Notes: generated by a model from the sequence alone, not told the origin. Counted from the first letter of the stretch, positions 35,137 through 47,455 are shown. The stretch is DNA of 64,000 bases from Podocnemis expansa (GCA_007922195.1 ML681990.1:35227733-35291732); one strand, 5' to 3'. Translations and numbers: made by a program.

Positions 35137-36118
35137 GTGTAGCTAACTCCTGTGAAGGGACAGTGACTGCCTTGCCCATGGAATTCCTGGGGCAGAGGTA
35201 AAATGACTCCAGCTCTGACTACAATAGTCTGAGCCTTAGATGAGCAAGCCTCACCCCACAAGAGGAGGCAACTGTCTAGTAGCTGGGCCCTGGTGAAAGC
35301 TGACACTGATGCCTGACCTTGCTCTGGAATGAGTTGAAGGGAGGAAAGCGCAGACCAAGCCAGAGAAGAATCCAGAACAGCACAAATGGACAATATGAGA
35401 CATGCTGTCCTCGACCTGTGGAAGGGAGCATCCCTTGATCAACCAGTTATATACATACAGGAAAATCTGGAGCCCTCTGCAAATCAGGTAGGGTGTTACC
35501 ACCAACACACCTATGGTGAAAAAAAATCCTGAGGTCTAGGGAGAGGCCAAACAGCCTGACTGCAAACAGGGAATGAGACCACACCACTGAAAAGCACAGG
35601 GCTGAATTGGTCGTAGGTTCCCTTTTCTCTTGTGGATGGGGAAATCACCTTGAGTAGAAACCTTTTACCTCATGGCCCTGGGCCTTGCAAAGGTTGGGTC
35701 ATACTGGGGAACTGGATTCATTATATCTGAACAGACCACCAAGCCTTCTCAGACAGCAGACTTGAATCGGGGGTCTCCCACATTCCAACTGGGTGTGATT
35801 TTGGACCATTCCAATGGGAATAGGCTAGAAGGTCTAGGGAGGGAAAGGAGGAATCCTAAGATCGACTTGGGTGCCCTCCTCAATGCGTCATTCAAATGAC
35901 TGCCTCTGATCACAGCTCAAACCCTCTTAAGGATCAGAGATGGAGTCTTGCATATGTCTTCTATGACCTCGGGGCCTATCCCTGTCTTTTTGTCTACAGG
36001 ATATCTGGGATTGGAAGGAGCCTGCAGACAAAATAGATGCCTGGGAGACTGCAGCATGTACAGATGCAAAGACTGAAGTCTGTAGTTCTTCAGGCCATGC
36101 TGTTTCCCATTGGACTGG

Positions 36119-36355
36119 TCAGGAAGTAATAAGCCAATAAAGAGAAGGTTCTGAATATACCTCTAGGCCTGTTGTGAAAGACCTGAGACCTATATCCATG
36201 AAGCATGCCACATATGAGTTGCAGAAGCCATGGCCCAGTATACTGTTTGAAATTCTAAACTGCCTGCTAGCAGCTGAACAAACCCTTCTGCCAAACAGAT
36301 CCAGTCCTTTGGCATCCTTATTCTTAGGGGTGGAACTGTGCTGGTCTTGACTCAT
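36119..36355 (-). pseudogene. DIRS E gag fragment
   Basis: The frame contains STPKNKDAKGLDLFGRRVCS followed by QFRISN, which matches STPKSKEAKRLDLFGRKAYS and the following QLRIAN of the gag in copy B. It fixes the orientation and origin of this otherwise decayed element. Confidence 0.7.
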
Positions 36356-37494
36356 TCTCTTATATCATTCACCAGCACAGTGCCCTGCGTGGGTAAAGAG
36401 GAATTTGAAGTCCTTAGCATAGGCATAATATATCTTTTCTGACCCTTTATAAAGTAGGGGTTACTGATGAGAGGGTCTTCCGGAGAGGCCAGACTATTTC
36501 AAGCCCCCTTCCTGGACAGGGAGGGCTACTCTTGCTCAAGCTGCTGCCCTCAGCACTTTAACCATGGAGTCTGAAGCTTCCTCCTCCAAGCCCAGATTAG
36601 ATTATGTTTACATAGACTATAGGGCCATCCAGTGGGGACAAAATCCCATGGGCAACCGCCTCATCCAGAGTGTAAAACTGGTGGGAAACTACCTTCTGTC
36701 CTTACAAGGGTCCCTTCACTGGATCAGCGTCTTCTTTTGACCTGGAAACCTGCCCAGATATTGGAGTTGCTAGCACCAATGAAGCTTCTGATGACTTAGA
36801 TTCAGATCCAGTCCCCACAGGGAACTCACATGGGACCCCATATGGCCATTAAGTCACCTGGTTCAGTGTCTTAGGTTGAAGGAAGCAGGTGGCTGTCTTT
36901 CTTTCATGGTGGCCTGGTGGCTCCCCCTTTCATGTTCCTCAGAGACCTGGCTAGAGGACCTCAGATGAACCACCTTGGAATCCTTGGCTGCATGGGACCA
37001 TGGGGGGAGGGTAGCATATGATCAAACTAGTAGATTTCCCCCTGAGCAGAGACCTTCTCGGTGACCTAGAACCAGAGGCGTCACAGTACCAGGACTGGTG
37101 ATGCTGTGTCAGGGACTAATTCACATCTGGAGCTCCTTCCTGATGCTGACAGCTTTCTGCATGATTTTGCCCTCAAGGCGTTCCCTTATTGCTACCGAGT
37201 TCTCTGCACCACTTTACTTCAGCAGGTGAGCTCGTCAGTGATGAAGAATCCAACAAGTACTGGCAATGATCTTGTGAAGTACTCCTCAACAAGAATGAAG
37301 GAACAGACCTTCCTTTGACATGGCTCACCCAGGACTGGAGACAGCCAGTGTCAAGAAGATTGGGAGCGTCAGAGAACCTGTGAGTCCCAACCCTGTGATG
37401 CCCTCAGTACCGATTGTGATGGTTTGGCTTCTTGATGCTGAAGTCTCCTGAAGCCTCAATAGATGGTACCATGACAGGGAGCCCCACACAGGCT

Positions 37495-37865
37495 AACGTC
37501 ATAGACTCTTAAGGTGAGAAAAACCAAAATGATCATCTAGTGATTCTAGTCTGACCTCCTGCACAATGCAGACCACAAAATTTCACTTACCCTCTTAGCC
37601 TGCAGACACTGGTGATAAGACTCAACTCCTACTTAGTGCCTTCTAACCTACCTGGAGAGAGGAATGATGAGGATCACCTCAGCAAATTCTCCCTGCCACA
37701 TCATCGAATCTAAGATCAGAAGAGACCAATATGATCATCTTGTCCGACCTCCTGCACAAAGCAGGCCACAAATCCTCATGCACCCACTCCTATAATAAAC
37801 CCCTAACCTATAACTGATTTATTGAAGTTCTCAAGTCATGATTTAAAGACTTACCTGTTCCTCTT
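37495..37865 (-). mobile_element. CR1 3' end plus DIRS piece, inverted copy of 33.5 kb
   Basis: The reverse complement reads TTTAAATCATGACTTGAGAA, GATGATCATATTGGTCTCTT, then GGCAGGGAGAATTTGCTGAG and GGTAGGTTAGAAGGCACTAA. The block at 33520-33760 has these in the same order. Both copies therefore contain a CR1 tail followed by the same extra, DIRS-like segment, in opposite orientations. Confidence 0.65.
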
Positions 37866-38869
37866 GAGTTCTCAGTGAGGTTGGAGATATAGAGCATTGG
37901 CAAGGCTGACCAGGCTCAAGCTGCTTCAAACACCTTGGGCATCAATGGTGTTGGCAGAATCAGAGCCCTTGTCCTACGTGGTGAAACTGTAAATGATGAG
38001 GACAGGGCAGGTGTACAGAGCAATTGGGATTGCTTGATTGCCTTCAAGTCATTGCTCATTTTCATTCCCAATTAGGTTTGCATATGCCTCCATGCATGAT
38101 CACCAGAGACCTTGTCCTATCAGGGGATGGAGGTATGTCCCTTGAAGGCAACGCCACGCTGTTCTAGTCTTCCTGTGGCACCTCACTGCTACCACCTTCT
38201 CAGCCGAGATCAGGGAGTGACCTTGATCCCAGTGCTCCTTCGTCCTGGTGGTCAATGACAGAGAATCGGTGCCATGGCAGTGCCAACTGCCCTCCCTACA
38301 CCAATGAACTCAATGCTAAAGCAGACAGTGTCGCTTGGATGCTGGTCTTAAAGAGTAACTTCCATAAGCAGTGCCTTCAGCTGGATCTCTCTTTCTCAGT
38401 TGAAGGACTTATGGATCCAACATTGCAGAATTATAAGCTTCCCCCGGGCACTTGTCATGGAGGCAGGAAGCGCTGTTGCTTTGTGAGAAAGCCTTCCAAG
38501 GAAGTCTTCCCATGCACAGCTTGACGCCTGGAAACCAAAGTGAGACTTAGTTCATAACTACTCTAATCTAACTACATAACTATCTAATAAAACAGACTAA
38601 AGGTAAAAAGGGCAGTTGCGACAAGCAAGAGAGAAGACAACAGTTCCAATAACCATCATCAATGGAAAGAGGGAACTGAGAGGGCATAGGGCTGGCAGTG
38701 CCATGCATACACACAGGACTCCAGGGGGTATCCAAGCTGGCCCTATGGGGTCCGCTAAGGGCAAAAATGTTCCAGTGACCATGTATGAAGGCACATGCAC
38801 ACCTAATTAAGAATGAATATGAGCAATGACTTGAAGGCGAACAAGCAAATCCCAATTGCCCTGTATGCC

Positions 38870-39495
38870 TGCTATGTCCTCATCATGTTCCATTTCACCA
38901 CTCTTTGTGTCATCTGTCATTTTTATCATTACTGATATATTTCTATCCAGATTCTGGATGAAAATATTGGATAGTTTCCAGCCTTGTGCCAATATCTGCA
39001 GAAGACCACTAGAATCACCCCTCTGAATAATGATTCAGATAATAATGATTTCCTGTTGACTTCTTTTTAAGATCTGCCATTTAGGCTCTTCTTAATCTAT
39101 TTGTGTACTTTATTGATATTTAGAGTGCTTATTTTTAATCAGTGTAATAAAGTAGTAAGTCAAACACTATACAAAAAAATCTATGTATATTACATCTCTA
39201 CATATACCTTTATCAGTTTTTCCATAAAACCCTCTTGCCTCATTAATTATATTCCACCTTTTATTTTTTAATTAAATTCCCTATCAGGTTTTTCATTATT
39301 TTGCCCAGAATTTATGTCAGGCTAAGTGACCTGGCTCCTCCCACTTTGTCCTTTTAAATATTCTAAGTCTTCTGGAATTTCCCTAGTTTTTCAAGATTTA
39401 AAATTAACCTTAGCAGGCCATTCAGGTCTGCTGTTTTTAAACTCTTTGTTTATCCATAATAGACATTTCATATCCTCCTTGATTACTAATGGAAT
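38870..39495 (-). mobile_element. CR1-like LINE fragment, antisense
   Basis: The plus strand carries antisense CR1 features in order: TGTCATCTGTCATTTTTATC, AGAAGACCACTAGAATCACC, GTAAGTCAAACACTATAC and TATGTCAGGCTAAGTGACCT. These match the layout of old CR1 reverse transcriptase read backwards. Decayed, with no open frame. Confidence 0.6.
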
Positions 39496-39507
39496 GGAAA
39501 AAAACCA

Positions 39508-39526
39508 AAAAAAAAAAAAAAAAAAA
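39508..39526. repeat. Poly-A run
   Basis: About 22 consecutive or near-consecutive A bases right after the CR1-like fragment. Confidence 0.85.
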
Positions 39527-40186
39527 GGTGATATGAGCACATCATCCTACTTCTTTTCAAAAACAGAGGGTTAAAGAAGGTCCTGTCTGTTTTATTTTCA
39601 TAATAAAAGTTTATTCTGAATAGAAACTTTTGTCAAAATCAAAAAGCAACAAAACATAATTTTAGCAATTCACTTGAAATAAGTGAAAGGCAAGTATCTG
39701 AGCATGAGATTCAGTGTCAGGTGCTCTAGGATTCTCATCCTTCTTTGTTACTTTCCACTGTAGAAAGGGGTGTGTCATCCACACTTCGGCCTCTGCATCC
39801 CCAATGCAAATAGACAAAGTTATTAGCATATGCAGTACATTAGAAGGTCTGTAAAGCACTTTTGCTGGTCAGTGAAAAATTGATTAATTTGGCAAATGCA
39901 AGTGCATCCAGGCCCCAGAAGGGGTTGCCTGTGTGGATTAAAATATTGACATCTGGATCTGAAACACCAATTCTATAAACTTGGAGGCAGTAACAGTGAA
40001 TCTCAAGCATCTGCAGGTCATGACACACTTGATGGCATATTACAGCCCTACAGTACACACCAACTCACCCCACCTACCCAGGCTCAAACCAGCCATCTCC
40101 CTGGATCTCCGCGACCCACTTACCACTGTGTGGCAATACAGTAATGTGTCCCAACACAGTGGCTAAGAACTACCACAATACTAGAC

Positions 40187-40361
40187 CAAACAAGGAGTCC
40201 TGTGGCCCTTTTAAAGTTTAACAAAATTTATTTATCACATGAGCTTTTGTGGGAGAATATCCCACTTCATCAGACTGACCAAGTGGGATTTTCTCCCACA
40301 AAAGCTCATGTGATAAATAAATTTTGTTAAACTTTAAAAGGGCCACAGGACTCCTTGTTTG
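40187..40361. repeat. Fold-back repeat with nearly identical arms
   Basis: The left arm (40187-40272) and right arm (about 40280-40361) are reverse complements over about 70 bases, with differences only near the centre. Both carry CAAGGAGTCCTGTGGCCC, TTTAACAAAATTTATTTA and CACATGAGCTTTTGTGGG. Both also share changes absent from other copies of the family, for example GGCCCTTTTAAAGTTTAAC in place of a GGCACTTAAAAGACTAAC-like sequence. The DNA could form a long hairpin or cruciform. Confidence 0.8.
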
Positions 40362-43317
40362 TTCTGCTGAACTAGACTAACAGATACCTCTTTAACTTGC
40401 AATAGCAGACAAATCTCTGTAGTCTAGCCACTAGGTGGGAGAATGAGCCCACAGTGTGTTAGCGAAGGTTACACACAGAAAAAAGAATTGTAGTGAAAGT
40501 TTATACCATATGTTAAAATTGATCTTCAGAAGAAAGATGAGGAAGATAACTGCCAATCTCAGCAACCATTCCATTTTTTTTTTTTTTAAATGGCCAGTTA
40601 GATTTTCATACTCCCTTCCTTTAAGATGGAATGCAAAGCCAATACAAACTGGGAAAGGAATGGAAAGCAGTGCTTCATCCAAGCCTTCTCCTTAAGACTA
40701 CTGCAAAATTAAAAAGCAATATTACATGGAAAAATTGTTTCTGAAACCATTATCAGCCAGCATTAACTCCCTCCAAAAGAGGGAACTATTATTCAGGAAG
40801 GAATTAATGGCTGCTAGTGAGCACAGACTTTGGTTAAAGTCAAACAGTATACGAGACATCACTGTATGGGAAGCCAGGTGTGAATCTAGAGTGCAGTTTG
40901 CAGCCCAAGTAGCATCCCACATGGACACTGCTCCAGTGCACTCAACGATCTGTAGTGTCCTTTGACCTAGTGTTGTTTGAAATGGGACTATGTCAAAGCA
41001 CACTTAGAATTTTTAGAGCACTGTAGCTGTGTACGCACAAGACCTTCCTGCATGGCAAGCCAGGATACCACAGATTCATACGCTGGCTTGCCATACAATA
41101 ACCTGTGTTAACAAGCTTTAAGAGTCTCAGATTAAAAGATAACTGCATCTCTGACCTCTTTGTGGCTTTCTTGGGTGTATCTCACATCTCAGTCACCCTG
41201 ACCTGTCACTCTCCTTGGGGTGGGATCATACAATCCATTCTTTCCTGATCAGGGATTCAGACTGCAGACTCCTGCAAATCATAGCGAACACTCTGCTCTT
41301 TCACAGGTGATGACAAGATTAGCCAATGACCAGCCAGCTTTCATAAAGCAAAGTACTATTTATCCAAAACGAAAGCATTAAAGAGAAAAAAGTTCTTGAG
41401 CTCAACAAACAGCTTATATGCAAGACTTGCAAAATGGGTATTTACCCATTTAGATGATCATACTTGGCCCTTCTCGCCTTAGAGTCTATTTATCCATCTT
41501 TCAAAGGGAGAGACAAGCAGGTTTCAAAGCATTCCAGGGCATTTTGCAGGGGGTGTTCCCTTGCATCACAGGTTCATGTCACTTTATGGATTTGGTGAGT
41601 AACCTCCCCTCCTCTAACTGGCATATCATATTGCACATTTTTCAAATCTCTGTTGCTACATTCTTTAATCATGTAATACAAAAGTGTCTCCAGAGGGGAG
41701 AGGCTTTTCCAAGCTTGCTACTAGCCTATGGATTTGCATTAATCATACCCAGTTCCTGCAGTAAATCATTATAGCTGTCCTGTGGAGTCAGAACACAATC
41801 CCTTGCCCATACAGATCCATACATTTATGAAGTGGATGGAATTCTCTTTGCATATTTCATATGTCCATAATATCTGTCAAATAGTAACCCTCTGCATTCA
41901 GGACGCATGAGAGAACTATTATATACCCCTTTCTATGGGGATAAATGAAACAAACTATTTCATATGACAGTGGCCACCATGGCAAGGCATGCACTGTAGT
42001 TTAAGCCATGTGGGAGAGAGATTTCTTTGGGGACTGACTGCAAGTGCAGGGACTGGGGTATTGTTTGGTTGCAAGTGGGTATGTCAGAAGAAGAAAGCCA
42101 GCAAAGAGCAAGAGGAGTGGATAAGCATGGCCCTGAGAGGGAGTGAAAACAGAGCTTCTTCGGACACAGGACTGGTTAGAAATTCAGGGCTGGAAATGAT
42201 GAGCAAGGAAACTGCTTAGTTTGGTTTGTTCCTACTGTATTCAGGGAAAGAGAATTTCATGTTCGTTCTTTTTAATTCAGCAGAATTGCACTTAAAAAAA
42301 TACCTGGCTCATCTTCACATCCTAATGGAACCAACCTGACAAGGCCATAAATACTGGCCAACTGTTCAGAGCAAGAGGAGAAACAAGAGCAATACAGAGC
42401 CATATGTGAAAAACTATAGGACAGTGGCACAAGAGCTATTTCTGCTGCCAAGGGAATTGGGTCTCCAAATTACTTAGGGATTGATTTCTCCTCTAGGATT
42501 ACCCACAAATCTCTGCGATGTGTTTCTGCCATCCCTGAAAAGTAGCCTGTCCCAACTAATCAGCGGAATGATCAGCTGGGTGTGGAGCCTTATACTTGAT
42601 GGATAACTCAGCACTTGAAGAGGGAAGAACAGACCAATGGAAATTTTATAAAAGACTAAAGTCATATCTCCCAAGTTCATTATGTGTGTAAGATCTAAAC
42701 ACCATGCCAAATTAAAAAGTTTACATGATAATCTATCCAAGTTTACTGGGAAAGAGAAGAAATGACTCCAAGATGCTTGAATAGTAAAACTAGGTATTAA
42801 CTACAGCTAAAATTGATACATTTTTGCAGGGGACAGGAGGAGTCCACTCACAGAAGTTTAGAAATGATGAGTGCATGAGATAGTAGAGATCGTAAAGAAA
42901 GAGAGCTTGTGGAAACCTGTAAAATTAAGCAAAAAAACACCAAGTCAGAAAACATTTTTTAACTGTTAAACTAATAAGCTTGTAATACACACGCTGGTAA
43001 GATTTGATTAATTAGCACACTTGCAAAGGCTCCAGCCAATCATCTATATTGCTAATAACTTAAGTAGGATGTTGATAAACCTGAAAGGCGTCCACTAAGG
43101 AGAGCTTAACCCTTTCAGAGCTGTGGCTTGCTAAAGACATGAAGATTAACGAAACCCACTGCCATTAGAGGAAAAAAAAATACCTTAAAAAGTTACTTTT
43201 TAATAATTGAAACAATCTGAAGGGCTGCAGTTCAGGTACATCCAAAAAATATACAGAGGAATGGTAGAATTCACTATACAGAAAAAAGTATCATAAAAAA
43301 TAAAATCTGCAAGTACA
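40362..43317. other. Unannotated stretch
   Basis: No gene is supported. A short CR1-like tail (AGATGATCATACTTGGCCCT) lies at 41452-41471. Otherwise this is ordinary intergenic sequence beyond the 3' end of DEPDC1B. Confidence 0.4.
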
Positions 43318-43323
43318 TTTATT
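43318..43323 (-). terminator. DEPDC1B: Candidate DEPDC1B polyadenylation signal
   Basis: The minus strand reads AATAAA about 750 bases past the stop codon. It is the clearest canonical signal I see downstream. No transcript evidence is available. Confidence 0.35.
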
Positions 43324-44073
43324 TTCTGACATCCTTCTCATAAATACCTTCTTTTTCACAGAAAATATGAGGCATTTGCTTTTCAGAAAGAAGCGTGTAA
43401 CTTCTATTAGATTAGTAACTAATTTTGTACACCAATATTTAGCATGACCATGCAAGTGTTCAAAGGCCTGGCCAGGCTCCAAAGAAGTCAATGGAACCTC
43501 CTTAGGCACCAGATCAGGCCCTAATGCTGCATATGAATGAGAAAACAAAAAGGCACACTGTTGAAATCAGCATTACAAAATATATCAAGGCTACAACCTG
43601 AGACATAGTCAGCAATGCAGTACAAGATCCAGTGTTTCTAGCTTACTCAAGTATATACAATATTTTAATCCCTTAGGCATGCCAGCTATAAGCAAATATA
43701 ATAGTCTCCTTTTCAGGAAAAATGCCATTGACCAGTGACACAAGACACTTAAATATATACATAAAAATACATCTAAATCTTGAAAATGACAACTAAAAGT
43801 ATAAAAGCAAAGAATTCTCATTCCATATCATCATGCACAATGATTATCCATTTTGTAATTAAAAACAAAAAATCTTTAACAGCAGTCAGAACAAAAATAC
43901 TGATGGTGGCTCAATATCAAATCTGCACCAAAACATTTTGCCATCACAACTTTTCCCGACCTCTCAGCAGTTAACGTTTCTCCAGTAGTTAAATGCTTTT
44001 TAGGTTCTACTTGCATAAGATCTATCCAAATGATAATACACAGAGATACAGTTCACTAAAGACAGAAGAAATG

Positions 44074-44235
44074 TTACATTCGAAAGCTTCTGGTTCTTTG
44101 AAATGGCTGAAAAGGCTTTTTCAATGCCCACATCAGTAGTTGCGGTTTCTGTTTAATTTTTTGTGGGAAAAGCACTGCCTCACATTCAGGAGTAGGAAAT
44201 CGTTCTCTATATACTTCAGGGTATGACTTCTGAAA
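44074..44235 (-). CDS. DEPDC1B: DEPDC1B last coding exon
   Basis: This 162-nt exon encodes the last 53 residues and the TAA stop. On the minus strand it follows a pyrimidine-rich acceptor (TTTTTTAG) and starts in phase 0 with [17 protein letters not shown]. It ends [13 protein letters not shown], the C-terminus I know for vertebrate DEPDC1B. DEPDC1B has an N-terminal DEP domain and a RhoGAP-like domain that lacks full catalytic character. It is reported to act in RhoA-dependent control of adhesion and mitotic entry. The exon lies beyond the RhoGAP-like domain. Splicing from the 46060 exon joins LKQ to FQK in frame. Confidence 0.95.
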   Translation of the reverse strand, partial: FQKSYPEVYRERFPTPECEAVLFPQKIKQKPQLLMWALKKPFQPFQRTRSFRM

Positions 44236-44433
44236 CTAAAAAAGAAGTTATGTTTAAACTTTTAAAAAAATTCATAGCAAAACCTTGATATTACTAATTC
44301 AGCTACTTAAAATACAAACAAACAAAACAAAGCAAATCTCTGCTACACAAGCCAGTAAAAATATGCTTTCCTATAGAACTAGAATATTTAAAACTTGGTG
44401 TTCTTTTCTTTTTATTCTTTTGTGTTAATGAAA

Positions 44434-45160
44434 CACCCATGCACTGCTACAGGCTGGGGAGCAATCAGCTAAGTAGCAGCACTGTAGAAAAGGACCTGGG
44501 GGTCCTGTTGGATGGGAAGCTGGATATGAGTCAGCAGTGTGCGCTTGCTGCCAAAAAGGCCAATGGCATACTGGGCTGCATCAGAAGAAGCATTTCCAGC
44601 AGATCAAGGGATGTGATCATTCCCCTCTATACGGCACTGGTGAGGCCGCATCTGGAATACTGTGTCCAGTTTTGGGCTCCCCACTACAAAAAGGACAGGG
44701 ACAAATTAGAGTCCAGCAGAGGGCAACAAAAATGATCAAGGGGCTGGAGCACAAGCCCCATGAAGAAAGACTGAAGGAACTAGGCTTATTTAGTCTGCAG
44801 AAGAGAAGACTGAGGGGGGATTTGATAGCAACCTTCAACTACCTGAAGGGATGCTCCAAGGAGGATGGAGCTCAGCTGTTCTCAGTAGTAACAGAGGACA
44901 GAACAAGGAGCAATGGTTTCAAGTTGCAGCTGGGGATGTTGAGGCTGGATATTAGGAAAAACTTTCTTACTAGGAGGGTGGTAAAGCATTGGAATGGGCT
45001 ATCTAGGGAGGTGGTGTAATCTCTGTCTTTGGAGATGTTTATGACCTAGCTGGATAAAACTCTAAGCCAGGATAATTTAGTGAGAGTGGTCCTGCTTTTT
45101 TTGGCAGGGAGTTGGACTAGATGACCTCATGAGGTCCCTTCCAACCCTATGATTCTATGA
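44434..45160 (+). mobile_element. CR1 LINE 3' end in the last DEPDC1B intron
   Basis: A 5'-truncated CR1 copy, antisense to the host gene. It keeps the C-terminal end of ORF2: [60 protein letters not shown] and [20 protein letters not shown] small deletion near 44712 shifts the frame. It ends in the typical tail TTCCAACCCTATGATTCTAT. It is closely related to the copy at 47678-48788. Confidence 0.9.
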
Positions 45161-45361
45161 ACTCTTACTTTGAGAAAAATAGAGTAAAAATCAAAATTAT
45201 TTGGTCTCCAAATGTCTATATCTTCATTCTCAATACCAAACCTCCTTTTCTTTTAGAAAACTGGAAGCTCATAATTTGATACAGACCTTTTTGTGAAAAA
45301 GCCTCAGAATGTCAAAATACACAGGAAAATGTATCCATCTTTTAACTTTATTAGCCAAAGG

Positions 45362-45761
45362 CAGCAGTTCTTAAACTGTGGGTTCAGACCCCATTTTAAT
45401 GCAGTCTCCAGAGCTTGTGTTAGATTTGCTGGGGTCCAGGGCTGAGGTCCAAGGTCCATTATGTGGGGCTGAAGAAAAAGCCTGACAGTGTCAGCACTGA
45501 GTGGCAGGCCACAAGTTACAGCCTACTGACCTGGCACTGAAGCCCTGGGACATGGGCTTCAGTCCCTCTTCCCAGGCTCATGTAGTAATTTTTAGCCAAG
45601 TTCCAAAGGGGCAGCCGTGTTAGTCTAGTAAAGCAAAAAAAGCAAGGAGTCTTGTGGCACTTAAAGACTAACAGATTTATTTATTGCATAAGCTTTCGTG
45701 GGAGAATATCCCACTTTGTCAGACAAGGAGGCCATGGTGCAATGAAGTTTGAGAACTGCTG
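45362..45761. mobile_element. hAT-like element holding one fold-back arm
   Basis: Begins CAGCAGTTCTTAAACTGTGG and ends AAGTTTGAGAACTGCTG, an imperfect terminal inversion. The flanks GCCAAAGG and GTCTAAGG agree at 6 of 8 positions. Inside, 45604-45722 is a single arm of the fold-back repeat family (AGCCGTGTTAGTCTAGTAAA, then CTTTCGTGGGAGAATATCCC). Confidence 0.6.
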
Positions 45762-46059
45762 GTCTAAGGTCATGTCTACCTAGTGATACTCAGGAAAGAA
45801 AAAGAAAATTAACAAGGTGTGAAGTCAATTTGCATGCCTAAGAGTATGTAAACACCATCCCCATCATCAGGATGCTCTCAATCAGGATTTCGTGGGACTT
45901 GAGTTCACAGTAACTTGATCCTCAAGGATTAAACAATTATAAAACTTTTTTATCCAGATATAAAAAAAGATTAGAAGCAAACAATATCAAATCCTTCACA
46001 TACACACAAATTGAAAACTTTAAAAAGCACAAGCATTCATTTTGAAAATTTTCTTTTAC

Positions 46060-46245
46060 CTGCTTTAGCTTTTTCTTCTTGTCTTTGACTGATATTTCTT
46101 TATTCATTGCAATTTCTTCCAACAGAGCTGCCAGTGGTTCTTGAGAGCCATTCACTCGTTGGTATTCAAATTCATCTGTACTGATTTGATGACAAAATGA
46201 TGGAGCAGGAAAGGTTGTATCAGTATCAGCACCTGCATATTTTAT
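46060..46245 (-). CDS. DEPDC1B: DEPDC1B penultimate coding exon
   Basis: This 186-nt exon (62 codons, phase 0 at both ends) reads [17 protein letters not shown] at its start, has [19 protein letters not shown] in the middle and ends KDKKKKLKQ. It has an acceptor CCTTTAG at its upstream end and a donor GTAAAAG at its downstream end. The segment is the linker between the RhoGAP-like domain and the C-terminal tail. The basic KDKKKKLK run is part of the conserved protein. DEPDC1 (the paralogue) differs clearly here, which supports the B form. Confidence 0.95.
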
Positions 46246-47215
46246 CTAAAGGAAAAAGAGGGAAAAGAAATGACTAATTTTAAGAATAAATTTGGAAAAA
46301 TTGGCTTGATTAAAGTGAGGCCCTATATCTAGTGGTTTGAGCAAGAAGTTATGAAGTCAGGATGCGAAAGTCCTATTTCCATCTCTGCCACTGATTTACT
46401 GGACCACTGTGTGAGCTTGCTCAAAATTAAGAAACAGGTTGATGCTTCAGTTCATCCAGGCCATTTTTTTCCCCTTAGAAAGAGAGAATCACTAAAGCAC
46501 ATCATCATAACTTGAGAAAGAGAAAAGAAAATATTGGCACCCATGGAAAACTAATAAATAAATAAAGAGAGTTGTTTGGAAACAGGGAAAGGGAGAAAAG
46601 TCAGGGAGAATGCAGCATGTGTCATTGAGGATAGCACCAAGAAGCAACTACCTGCAGGAGGGAGTGACTAGCTATTATTTGGCTCTTTGTCCCTCCCCCG
46701 CATCCACCTCCCCCACCACCATGCCTACAGCTTCTGTGGAGGGATACATGTCCATTCTCCACAGGGAAACTACAGAGTCTGCCAAAGGGCAGTCTGTGTA
46801 TGTGCACAGAGGGATTTGGCAGTCACAGAAATCCACAACCCTTTGACTGGTCCTCTGCTCTTTCCATCACCACTTTACTGACATATTGTCAAGGAGGCGT
46901 GGATTATATCTCCAAAACATCCCTGTAAAGCAAAGACTAGAAAGTTGACTGTGAGCATTGGTTAAAAGATGTCCATAAAGGGCAGAGTATTATTATGCCC
47001 ACTAAAAAATAACCCTTAAACCCACACAAAGTATGTCTCAGAATCTTAGCATAACAAGTTCAAATGTAGGGCATCAGTCACAGAACATTGCCATAGAATT
47101 TGCTGTGCACATTTACCTGAGTAAGTATTTAACGTATCGAATTTAATTTAACACTTTTTCCTGCTCACTCAGTTCTACATTAAATAGAAATTGGTAAATC
47201 AAACCATCTAAACAA

Positions 47216-47455
47216 GCAAGAAGTCTTGTAGCACTTAAAAGACTAACAAAATTTATCTATCACATGAGCTTTCGTGGGAGAAAATACCACTTCATCAGAT
47301 GCTTTGAAGATCAGTTCTACCAAGTGCCTGACAAAGTGGGATCTTCTCCCACAAAAGCTCATGTGGTAAATAAATGTGTTAGTCTTTAAGTGCCACAGGA
47401 CTCCCTCCTTGTTTTGCTGAACTAAACTAACATGGCTACCGCTTTGGAACTTGGC
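47216..47455. repeat. Fold-back repeat in a DEPDC1B intron
   Basis: Left arm 47216-47302 and right arm about 47330-47420 are inverted copies of the same unit (AGACTAACAAAATTTATC, CACATGAGCTTTCGTGGGAG). The right side continues through AACATGGCTACCGCTTTGGA, which shows the outer end of the full repeat. The arms are about 85-90% alike by eye. Confidence 0.7.

Larger units (their letters stand above)
33031..38865 (-). mobile_element. DIRS-type retrotransposon E, old and interrupted
   Basis: The left tip (33031-33290) has the terminal repeat form TTATTTACCAGTAACTGTGG, then CTCATATCCATTCC. Recognisable minus-coded pieces follow in DIRS order: RNase H (about 33750-34056 and 35145-35400), the RT catalytic region (about 35400-35500) and upstream RT (about 35540-35930), and gag (36119-36355). 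A right-end terminal repeat lies near 38640-38840. A hAT-like element (34065-35136) and CR1 3' ends (about 33500-33660 and 37495-37865) interrupt it. The recombinase part is not recognised. All frames are destroyed. Confidence 0.7.

Noticed and set aside
26488..47455. Spaced short repeats that might suggest a CRISPR-like array
   Set aside because: They are dispersed fold-back and MITE copies in vertebrate DNA, with irregular spacing and no unique-spacer pattern.
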